The translations under genes were made by a program, and so were the position numbers. Positions 35,272-43,615 of a stretch of 45,749 bases of DNA are shown piece by piece. Position 1 is the stretch's first letter, and each line of letters begins with the position of its first letter. The DNA comes from Bryobacteraceae bacterium (GTDB lineage Bacteria; Acidobacteriota; Terriglobia; Bryobacterales; Bryobacteraceae): positions 1 to 45,749 of the forward strand of contig JAICXK010000009.1 in assembly GCA_025980435.1 (NCBI GenBank), read 5' to 3'. The notes below the pieces were generated by a model, which saw nothing but the letters and a program-made list of their open reading frames with translations, was not told the DNA's origin and did not search any database.

Positions 35272-38200
35272 TTACTCTTCGGCGTGAGCGGTAAAAAGAC
35301 CGATGCGGATAATAACGAACTCAGCGGGCTTCACCGGCGCAACACCGATGACGACAATAAGGCGCCCGTTATCGATATCCGCCTGGGTCATTGTGGTGCG
35401 ATCGCAGCGTACGAAGTACGCTTCCTCGGGCTTGGTGCCCTCGAGCGCGCCGCCGCGCCAGACAGTGCTCAAGAAATTCAAGATCGTTCGCCGGACGCGC
35501 GCCCAGAGCGGTTCGGCGTTCGGTTCAAACACCACCCATTGCAGCCCGACATCGATCGACTTCTCGATAAAGATCAATAGGCGGCGGACATTGACGTACT
35601 TCCAATCGGGATCGCTGGTAATCACGCGGCCGCCCCAGACTCGGATGCCCCGGTTATCCGGACGGAAGTCGCGGATGACATCGATATTTGAGGGAAACGG
35701 ATTCAGGATTTCCTGTTCGCCTTTGTTGATGATGCGCTGCAGGCCCGTGATGCCGCGCACTACCTCATTGGCGGGCGCTTTGTGAACGCCGCGCTCAATA
35801 TCGACACGGGCGTAGATTCCGACTACATGACCTGAGGGCGCAATGGGAACGCTGTGGATGTCCTGCAGGTTCGCGGGGAAAGGATCGTCAATCAGCACCC
35901 AGGGGTAGTAAAGAGCCGCATACTTGGTGTCGTATTGCTGGCGCTGGTTCTGAACATCGGGAATCGAATCGTCCGGCGGCGCGGGGCCATCCAGCACCGC
36001 GAAGCGATAGCGCATGTTCTCGCAGTGACTGATGAGAGCGCCTTGCAGCGCGGCAGAGATCCGGCCCGGTGCGGCGACGATGCTGATGTCATCGACAGTG
36101 GTCAGCGAAAAAAGTCCGGTGCGCAGAACGGGATCGATGTTGTCTGCGCCTTCGTAGATGGCGTCCGTGAGTGTTGCCAGGGAATCGTCGCCGCGCACGG
36201 TTGCGAGCGGATGCCGCGCGGGGCGAGAGCGACCGCTTGGAAGAACGTCGAGCAGAGTTTCGGGTCCCAGGCGGACCTCTTCCGAGGACGCCGGGTCGTG
36301 GATACGGACATAGCGGCTTTCGCCTTCGGGACGCTGGTCGACCAGGCGCAGCGCGCCGTCGATATCGCCGATCACCCGCGGAGCATAGCGGCTGTTGCGC
36401 GGATCGAGCGAAAGATAACGGAATATCTCGCTGTCGATGATCAGTTCATTGCGGGAAGGCCGGGCCGGGTCCGGCTGATGCAGCAGATTTACGCTGATGC
36501 GAAACTCGCGCGAGCGAACGCCGAGACGTGTGCCCGCGCCTTGCGCCGCAGTCTGAGCGGCCTGTTGCGCGGCGCTGAGCCCGGGCGCGCGAAGCGTGAT
36601 GGTCGAATTCGCCTGGCGGTCGATCGACTCGATCTTCAGCAGGTCGCCAACAACGGCATCGTCAGCGAGCGGGTTCAGCAATTCGAGGATGGTGCCGGCT
36701 TCGACGCCGCTGGCCGAGTCAAGCCGGATGTGCAGCGGATCTACGATAGATGCCAGACGGGTCCGTGGAACCGTGCCCGGCCGCTCGTCTTCCACCGATA
36801 TTCGGATGCGATTACCCCACGCTCCGGCATCGAGCGCCTGTACGTCAAGCAGCGGGCTGCGCTCGACCATCAGCGAGCCTTCGGGATGAGCTCGATCAAG
36901 CGGACGATCGAGCTGCACTTCGGCGGCGTTGGCGGCCGTCACCGAGTTCGAAGCGAGGCGGTGAAAGTAGGAGTCGCCGCTTGCCGCAGTGACGCGGACA
37001 ATCGCGTTCATCGCGAAACCTGTGCCATCGGACACCAGCAGCGAGGTGCTGCCAAGAGGCGCCGTGAGGACGAGCGCTGTCGGCTGAACCGCAGCCGTGG
37101 CAACGGCGTTTTGGCGCCGTACATTCGTACCGGGCGGATGCGCGCGGACAAGCGGACTTGAAAGCACCACATTGCCCGGGTCGGGCCCTGCGGATCCGCG
37201 ATTGGAGATCCCGGCGATCGAGACGTACTCATCGTCGGGCGCGTCCCCGATACGGAGCACATCGCCGGCAGCCAGGCTGACGCGATTCGTGAAGCTGACG
37301 ACAATGGCCCCGACCGCGGCCGCCGCGCTGAGCGTTTTTGCGCTGAACGCGGGTACGACGGGGTCGCCAATCGCGTGAGCGTTGAGCAACGCGCTCGCCA
37401 GACTCACCGTGTTGGGGCCGGCGACCGATAGCACTGTGACCGTCTCCTGCGTAGCTCCCGTTCCGACGCGGAGTTGCACGCCTGAATCGATCTGCTGGAT
37501 GGCATTGTTCTGAAGCGTGAAGCTTGTATCGAGTGCGGCGGTCGCTGCAGCCAGCCGCCGGTCGTCGTCACCGAGTATTACGGCTTCGATGATGGAACCG
37601 GCCGCGTATTCCTGGTACGCACCTGTGGTGAGCGAAAGCGTCGCGAGCAGACCGATGCGGCGTACCTCGCGCAGAGACGGATCAGAGTTCGTCCGATCGA
37701 TGACAACTAGGTTGCCCTGCGTGTCGAGGTTGCCGCCGCGGTTATCGACATAGATGAGCCGATCGCCGGAATTGGCAGCGGGTGTGAGGCTCGATGCCTG
37801 AAGGGGCGGGGCTGCCAGCGAAAGCACCCTCGCTGTTGATGTCGAATCGCGGCGAACGACGAGTCCGCCTCCACGTAGCCCGATGCGAGCAGTAGTTGGC
37901 GTATGCACAGTTACCATCCCTGAGTAACGATGCTCGCCGAAAGCCGCCCCTCCGATTTCGAGCAGTACGGAAGCTGCGCCGGCAATCGTCGTGATGTCTG
38001 CGGCGGCGCCGGTCACTTCAATGGCGGTGTCACCGATCTCCGCTGGTATGACCATCGTGAACGGTGCGGTATATGCGGCATCCGCCGCAACGGCGAACTC
38101 TTCGACGCTGATGGCAACCCCGTGCGACGCCGACAGTGGAAATGAGAGCGGCACATGCTTGTTGGCGGTGGCGGCTCCGATCGCTGCTACCTTACGGTAC

Positions 38201-38670
38201 TCGGAGCGGCTGCCATCACCGATGCGTATCCAGTCGCCGGCATTCAGAGCCGAAATATCCAGTGCATAGGCTTGCGGACCCGGCGCCAGCGTGCCGCTGA
38301 GTTCGCCGGCCGAGCGCAGGATCACCGTGTCGGCTCCAGTTGCTGAGCCGCGATCAAACAGCTCGCCCGCGGCGGCGGAGGCGCCCTCTGTGTCCAGGAT
38401 GCGCGTCAAGTACAGGCGTTTCCCGCCGTTGGTAAAGAAGCCCTCCACGGCAAGCGGCGTATAGCAATGGCCTGGAAAGTCGGTGAACGAGAGCCGCTCG
38501 CCGAACCATCGCGTGTAGTCGCCAAGGCTGGTGAGAAGAATGGGAATGTTGACAGGCCCGCGCTCGGTCACACCGATCATGCCCGCGGTGCTGGTGCTGA
38601 CTCCTTCGATCGGTTTACTGCCGGTGTCGATCTCTTCGACGTAAACGCCAGGGGCAAGATATTCGGGCAT
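35272..38670 (-). CDS. giant contractile tail sheath protein with repeat insertion
   Basis: An 1132-aa sheath subunit, about two to three times the usual eCIS sheath. The N-terminus (LAPGVYVEEIDTGSKPIEGV, TAGMIGVTERGPVNIPILL, GFFTNGGKRLYLTRI) and C-terminal third (YDTKYAALYYPWVLIDDPF, HVVGIYARVDIERGVHKAPA, DWKYVNVRRLLIFIEKSIDV, LQWVVFEPNAEPLWARVRR, FVRCDRTTMTQADIDNGRLI) are canonical. The conserved strand ALDAGAWGNRIRISVED, near residue 120 in the other sheath, is here near 619, so ~500 residues are inserted. The insert has ~80-aa beta-rich repeats, each with an 'aGDvlRIGd..eyv' strand and ending in a 'pL.raHp.G' turn (about 430, 510, 593). ATG at 38670. Confidence 0.9.
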   Translation of the reverse strand: MPEYLAPGVYVEEIDTGSKPIEGVSTSTAGMIGVTERGPVNIPILLTSLGDYTRWFGERLSFTDFPGHCYTPLAVEGFFTNGGKRLYLTRILDTEGASAAAGELFDRGSATGADTVILRSAGELSGTLAPGPQAYALDISALNAGDWIRIGDGSRSEYRKVAAIGAATANKHVPLSFPLSASHGVAISVEEFAVAADAAYTAPFTMVIPAEIGDTAIEVTGAAADITTIAGAASVLLEIGGAAFGEHRYSGMVTVHTPTTARIGLRGGGLVVRRDSTSTARVLSLAAPPLQASSLTPAANSGDRLIYVDNRGGNLDTQGNLVVIDRTNSDPSLREVRRIGLLATLSLTTGAYQEYAAGSIIEAVILGDDDRRLAAATAALDTSFTLQNNAIQQIDSGVQLRVGTGATQETVTVLSVAGPNTVSLASALLNAHAIGDPVVPAFSAKTLSAAAAVGAIVVSFTNRVSLAAGDVLRIGDAPDDEYVSIAGISNRGSAGPDPGNVVLSSPLVRAHPPGTNVRRQNAVATAAVQPTALVLTAPLGSTSLLVSDGTGFAMNAIVRVTAASGDSYFHRLASNSVTAANAAEVQLDRPLDRAHPEGSLMVERSPLLDVQALDAGAWGNRIRISVEDERPGTVPRTRLASIVDPLHIRLDSASGVEAGTILELLNPLADDAVVGDLLKIESIDRQANSTITLRAPGLSAAQQAAQTAAQGAGTRLGVRSREFRISVNLLHQPDPARPSRNELIIDSEIFRYLSLDPRNSRYAPRVIGDIDGALRLVDQRPEGESRYVRIHDPASSEEVRLGPETLLDVLPSGRSRPARHPLATVRGDDSLATLTDAIYEGADNIDPVLRTGLFSLTTVDDISIVAAPGRISAALQGALISHCENMRYRFAVLDGPAPPDDSIPDVQNQRQQYDTKYAALYYPWVLIDDPFPANLQDIHSVPIAPSGHVVGIYARVDIERGVHKAPANEVVRGITGLQRIINKGEQEILNPFPSNIDVIRDFRPDNRGIRVWGGRVITSDPDWKYVNVRRLLIFIEKSIDVGLQWVVFEPNAEPLWARVRRTILNFLSTVWRGGALEGTKPEEAYFVRCDRTTMTQADIDNGRLIVVIGVAPVKPAEFVIIRIGLFTAHAEE

Positions 38671-38685
38671 AACGATTCAATCTCC

Positions 38686-39852
38686 TCAGGTCAGGGCAAT
38701 GTCCGCGATGTTTTGGGCCGATTCGTAGTTGGGAACCATGATGTTGTGAACCGCGGGATTGACGCCATCATCGGCCGTCAACTCCAGTTGGCCCACGCGA
38801 TTGAGAGCAGGCAGACGGTAATAGCCGCCGGCATCGGTCGTAACCGAAAACAGGGAAACGATGTGATATTCGGGATCGGGTCCGCCGTCGCCGATCTCCA
38901 CTGTCATCGCGCCCGCGATACCGGCGAGTCCCGCCGTCAGAACAACCGCGTCTCCGGACATGGCGTCAGAAACCAAGGCGTTGTTCGCGCCGAGCGCGCC
39001 CGCTGTCATGCGCTCAACGCGGGCACCCGGACGATGGTCGACGCGGCCGGGATAGCGGAGCACGATCTCAGCCGGTTGACCAGCCACCGAGCTTCCGCTA
39101 ACCGAGAGCACGGTGAGATATTCCGTAAGCTCCGGATCGTCGGCGTCAATGCGACAAATCTCTCCTGGCGCCATGCCGAGCCGGTTCGACAAGCGCCATC
39201 GCGCCGTTCCCGCAGGTGCGTCGTCAAGAAGTTCACTGATATCCGGTGTGATGGCGAAGTCTCGCCGCCGGACCCGCGCTGTGGCGCTTGAACGATTGAG
39301 ATAGATGCCCGGACGCAGCGACACGAGGTCGGGTGCAGCGGGTGGAGGCGCCGCGATGGGCGTCGGAATGCGAAGCCAATACCCGGTGATGCTTACTGTG
39401 GCGCCGGAAACAGGAGCAGTGCCGGCCGCAGAAACGCGAACCACACGGCCTAGCAACTCCACGTTCTCGCGATGAAGTTCGATCATGCCAAGATCGCGAC
39501 GGGTAAAGGTACCCGGGAAAGTCGGCTGATTCACGAAGTGGGCATCCGTCGCGAAGGGAATATAGCGGCGCGCAGCGACACTGAAGTCCACATCGTACGG
39601 ATCGGTCCGCAAAAACGGCAGAGCGCGTTCCGGAACGCCGGTAAGGCCGGCGAATCCGTCAACCGTCGACCGGGGCGCGAGCTTTGGAAACGTCGTGCGT
39701 GCCACGAGTTCTACCGCCGGAGCCTGCCCGGTGTGCTCGTCGCGGAATTCTGCGGATACGATGCTTTGAATAATGCGGCCCGGTCGCAGTCGCGCGTCGG
39801 GCGAGATGATGTAGAAGCGGTCGTCGGTCGTCCAGGTTTGGCGTGACGTCAA
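38686..39852 (-). CDS. eCIS accessory protein sharing the sheath repeat
   Basis: A 388-aa protein of unknown function. The first ~110 residues lack a recognised domain. Residues ~130-190 (ELLGRVVRVSAAGTAPVSGA, YWLRIP) and the C-terminus (TTDAGGYYRLPALNRVGQLE) look like a split carboxypeptidase-regulatory-type beta-sandwich; between them is a repeat of the same type as in the giant sheath (MAPGEICRIDADDPELTEYL, VLRYPGRVDHRPGARVER). The start is a TTG at 39852 overlapping the DUF4255 stop as TTGA, with GGAGG upstream; no ATG fits. It may decorate or bridge the sheath surface; this is inference. Confidence 0.65.
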   Translation of the reverse strand: MTSRQTWTTDDRFYIISPDARLRPGRIIQSIVSAEFRDEHTGQAPAVELVARTTFPKLAPRSTVDGFAGLTGVPERALPFLRTDPYDVDFSVAARRYIPFATDAHFVNQPTFPGTFTRRDLGMIELHRENVELLGRVVRVSAAGTAPVSGATVSITGYWLRIPTPIAAPPPAAPDLVSLRPGIYLNRSSATARVRRRDFAITPDISELLDDAPAGTARWRLSNRLGMAPGEICRIDADDPELTEYLTVLSVSGSSVAGQPAEIVLRYPGRVDHRPGARVERMTAGALGANNALVSDAMSGDAVVLTAGLAGIAGAMTVEIGDGGPDPEYHIVSLFSVTTDAGGYYRLPALNRVGQLELTADDGVNPAVHNIMVPNYESAQNIADIALT

Positions 39853-40469
39853 AGTGCGCCTCCGCCGACGATGACTGCGCTCACGGGCTCGGCCGATTGC
39901 ACCGGCGCGACAGATTCAATCAGTTCAGAATCGATGTTGACCACGGCAGCCTCATAAGACACCGAAAGCTGGTAAGGCTGGTTGAGCGCATTCCAAACCC
40001 GCGCGATGTCTTCGAGCGGCAAGCTTTCGAGCGAGACCTGAAACTCCTGGCCGGAGCCGCTGAGGTCGCCCTCGAGGTCGCCGCCGCGAAAGCGGGGGTG
40101 GTCATGAAAAGTCTGCATCACCTTGCCTAGAATGCGCTGCTCGAGTTCGGCGGAGTTCGGGGAACCCGCACGAACAAACGGCGTAACAAGGTAGTGCAGC
40201 CGAAGCGGCAGCGAAGGGAACCGCGACTCGCGGCCGTTCAGGCGTGTGTTGGGCTGGTTGAGACGGTCGGCATCGCGAATGAGGCGATACATCCAGAGGG
40301 AGACGCCTTCCTGGTGCGCCTCGGACATCTCCTGCGGATTGTTGATCGAGACAATAAGAGTGCCGCCGCTCGCCGGATCAAAGAAAGCCGAAAGGACGGG
40401 ATCGCTCTCCAGCCTGTGACGCACGAACGCTGCTACCGTGAGGCTCGCCGATTGGAGGGCCGGGTACAT
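39849..40469 (-). CDS. DUF4255 protein (Pvc16/Afp16-like tail terminator)
   Basis: A 206-aa protein of the DUF4255 family, which includes the Pvc16-type tail-terminator protein of eCIS: LQSASLTVAAFVRHRLESD, GGTLIVSINNPQEM, GVSLWMYRLIRDADRLNQPN, SLPLRLHYLVTPFVRAG and LEQRILGKVMQTFHDHPRF are characteristic. By family knowledge it caps the end of the sheath/tube and sets its length with the tape measure. Its ATG shares one base with the stop of the gene before it. Confidence 0.88.
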   Translation of the reverse strand: MYPALQSASLTVAAFVRHRLESDPVLSAFFDPASGGTLIVSINNPQEMSEAHQEGVSLWMYRLIRDADRLNQPNTRLNGRESRFPSLPLRLHYLVTPFVRAGSPNSAELEQRILGKVMQTFHDHPRFRGGDLEGDLSGSGQEFQVSLESLPLEDIARVWNALNQPYQLSVSYEAAVVNIDSELIESVAPVQSAEPVSAVIVGGGAL

Positions 40470-40672
40470 CAGTTTCCCGGCGCCTCAGCGCCGCTTCCCA
40501 TGTTGACGTTGGTTGCTTCAAGCATCGTGATAAGCGTCGAGAGGTAAGCGCGGCAGATGACGATGCGGACATACATCAGCGTTTCCTCCCCGCCGAGGTG
40601 TTGTCCAAAATCGATAACGACTTCCTGGTCGTTAAAGCCGACTTTGAAGTAATTCGCATAATGGCCTTCCAT
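40469..40672 (-). CDS. DUF3467-like small protein, first gene of the eCIS operon
   Basis: A 67-aa protein: EGHYANYFKVGFNDQEVVID, FGQHLG, then RIVICRAYLSTLITMLEAT. The pattern (A-N-Y-F-x-V-G-x-N-x-x-E-x-V-x-D-F-G, later a Tyr-x5-helix) matches DUF3467, small proteins of unknown function. Start ATG 40672 is chosen from the family N-terminus; an upstream in-frame TTG (40774) would add 34 residues. A possible sigma54 -24/-12 pair lies 38 to 54 bp upstream. It could be an assembly factor or regulatory partner of the eCIS; no evidence decides. Confidence 0.6.
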   Translation of the reverse strand: MEGHYANYFKVGFNDQEVVIDFGQHLGGEETLMYVRIVICRAYLSTLITMLEATNVNMGSGAEAPGN

Positions 40673-40709
40673 GTTGCCGCCGTCGCTGCCAGGTTCGAAC
40701 GGTTTATAT

Positions 40710-40726
40710 GGCACGCCAGACACCAG
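40710..40726 (-). promoter_or_regulatory. weak candidate sigma54 (-24/-12) promoter
   Basis: On the minus strand CTGGTGTCTGGCGTGCC has the invariant GG and GC spaced by exactly 10 bp, but otherwise matches the consensus (CTGGCAC...TTGCA) poorly. It is the only GG-N10-GC pair between the activator stop and the first eCIS start codon, and would put the transcription start about 28 nt before ATG 40672. Confidence 0.25.
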
Positions 40727-40915
40727 ACGGGGTTCTCGACACCTGCTGCTCGTCTCGGGAACGGGCAACTGCAAGCAGCTGCTCAGGTTATAGTTCGCAA
40801 TTCAGTCGGAGCTCGATGCCGAAAGCTGCTTCCGTTGAGCGATCTCTGTAACCACCATTGGTACAGTGGTGCGGCGAAGATTCGGAATAAGTTGTTGAGC
40901 GGTTAGACGCTGAAG

Positions 40916-40937
40916 TGTAAACCGGACTGTAAACCGG
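40916..40937. repeat. direct repeat TGTAAACCGG, candidate activator site
   Basis: TGTAAACCGG occurs at 40916-40925 and again at 40928-40937, a 12-bp period, about one helical turn. It lies in the non-coding gap between the sigma54 activator gene and the eCIS operon, roughly 190-230 bp upstream of the candidate promoter, a usual distance for an enhancer-type activator site. Function is inferred. Confidence 0.4.
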
Positions 40938-40972
40938 GTGTTACGAACGGGCAACGGCGAGCGCCATTGCGA

Positions 40973-42277
<1,305 letters not shown>

Positions 42278-42914
42278 CGAATCCCCCTCCGCAGAAAATC
42301 ATGGCGATAAGGCGCGGGTACTCTCGCCCGCGCCCGGGACGATGTCCGAATAATACACGAATTTTTACCAGATCGTCCAACGAATGAATGGAGAGTTTTG
42401 CTAAAGCGGCTCGTTCGTGGACGATTTGGTTCAAGTAGCACCTCCGAGATAAGCAATCGGAAGATTGGCAACTACGCTGGAGGAAGGCCAGAGTGTTACC
42501 CAGCTATGTCGCGCTTTCATAAGACGTTCTGCTGATTGTTATGCACAAGCTGAATGTTTCCCCTGTGGTCGGCTTCCAGACCTGGCGCAAGCTCCACTGG
42601 GAACGGACCAGAGGGCATGCCGATCTTCAGCCCTCGGGGTTGCGGCTAGGAAAAACTTCTATTCTGGTAACCGCGCCGGGGAAACCGAACGAAATGGATT
42701 GCTCAAGACCGAGCCTCACTGAGGGCTGCTCCAATTCACGATCACTATGGAGTATGTCTTCACTTCCGGAATCCTGACGGGAATTCCGGATCGGTCAATT
42801 TGCATGGAGAGGCCGGCTTTTCAGGCGCACGTGAAGACAAGGTTACGATCACTTTCGGATGGAGGGCGCATGCGCAGCATTGAATGGAGGCGCCGGCTTG
42901 CGTCCGGATGAGCG
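42278..42914. other. 637-bp gap with regulator leader; rest without a clear gene
   Basis: The part next to the activator holds its GGAGGGGG ribosome site, a GC-rich hairpin (42311-42334) and a weak promoter-like pair on the minus strand, TTGGAC (42375-42380) and TATTAT (42350-42355), with a long 19-bp spacer. From about 42435 to 42914 only short plus-strand frames exist (for example 42541-42777) with no recognisable protein features. I see no gene there. Confidence 0.5.
42311..42334. repeat. 8-bp GC-rich hairpin in the activator leader
   Basis: GGCGCGGG (42311-42318) and CCCGCGCC (42327-42334) are perfect reverse complements around an 8-nt loop, between the possible -10 box and the GTG start at 42277. 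In the mRNA it would be a stable stem about 34 nt before the start codon. It may influence mRNA stability or translation, or be an operator. Confidence 0.5.
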
Positions 42915-43613
42915 CTACTTTACAAGGTCGAGGACGCCGAAAGCTTCGGGCGCGTGGAACGTCGCTTTGTGCGTCGGCTGCCATGCGATGGCCGCGTGTT
43001 GCGCCTTCGGACCTTGTGACCGGTAGAGATTGATTCGCAGTTTGTTGCCCGGCTCGGCTTTCCGGGTATCAATTGATTTGTACGGAATACGCATGCATGC
43101 GTACCATATTTTCTTTTCCGGATCGATCCGTGCTGAAACGACGAAACCCGAGTTCCAGGTCCAGCCGCCTTCGTGATGGGGTTTGTCCAGGTCGATATCG
43201 AGATCAACCCATTCGCCCTGCGGGGAAACTTCAAACTCCTTGTACTGGCGGATATTCTGAAAATCCGAGCCGATAAACGCTTCCGCCACATCCCAGTTCC
43301 ATAATCTGTTGGTTTCGGTATCGGTGCTCGGATCTGGCTTCAGGTTGAGCTGTTGGTAAGGGCAGAGGAAAAGGAGATAAAGATTATCTGTTGTCCAGCG
43401 TGAGCGCACTTCGGTTCGATGGCCCGGGACGAGATTGCCAAATGAATCGCGATCAGCGAATACGGCAGGGGCAGTGCGCCAGAATGCGGAGTTCGGATCG
43501 GATTCGGGCGCTACGTCAGAGGCGGCGCGCTTGCTTTGCATGATGTGAGGTGGCGGTTGGCAGAACGCCGCAGCAAGAAAGATGGCACACACTGAACTGA
43601 TTCGAAGCAGCAT
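42915..43613 (-). CDS. secreted CBM9-like protein
   Basis: A 232-aa exported protein with a signal peptide (MLLRISSVCAIFLAAAFC, likely cleaved near residue 19). The mature part resembles the carbohydrate-binding family 9-like domain: FWRTAPAVFADRDSFGNLV, EVRSRWTTDNLYLLFLCPY, WNWDVAEAFIGSDFQNIRQY, KEFEVSPQGEWVDLDIDLD, ending with IAWQPTHKATFHAPEAFGVL. Such single-domain secreted proteins are common in Solibacter-type bacteria; actual sugar binding is not shown. The start is ATG 43613, 2 bp after the preceding stop; a longer frame to 43790 reads through the upstream gene in a shifted frame and is rejected. It is probably co-transcribed with the Asp-box protein. Confidence 0.8.
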   Translation of the reverse strand: MLLRISSVCAIFLAAAFCQPPPHIMQSKRAASDVAPESDPNSAFWRTAPAVFADRDSFGNLVPGHRTEVRSRWTTDNLYLLFLCPYQQLNLKPDPSTDTETNRLWNWDVAEAFIGSDFQNIRQYKEFEVSPQGEWVDLDIDLDKPHHEGGWTWNSGFVVSARIDPEKKIWYACMRIPYKSIDTRKAEPGNKLRINLYRSQGPKAQHAAIAWQPTHKATFHAPEAFGVLDLVK

Positions 43614-43615
43614 GG

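Noticed and set aside
35854-37161. 435-aa plus-strand open frame
   Set aside because: It lies wholly inside the giant sheath gene on the other strand; its composition (Arg/Ala/Asp rich, no motif) is that of a high-GC shadow frame.
11438-40672. Prophage or type VI secretion system interpretation
   Set aside because: No capsid, portal, terminase or lysis genes and no TssJLM membrane complex; DUF4157, DUF4255, LysM adaptor and the AAA ATPase together indicate an eCIS.
40948-40966. TGGCGCTCGCCGTTGC as a sigma54 promoter on the minus strand
   Set aside because: The GG and GC are separated by 11 bp in place of 10; this spacing is strict for sigma54.
42541-42777. 78-aa plus-strand frame
   Set aside because: No ribosome site of note, no family resemblance, and a Ser/Pro/Arg-rich end typical of chance frames.
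42764-42790. TCCGGAAT ... ATTCCGGA inverted repeat as terminator
   Set aside because: Arms of 8 bp with a 10-nt loop and no T-tract, not placed at a gene end with clear need of a terminator; weak evidence.
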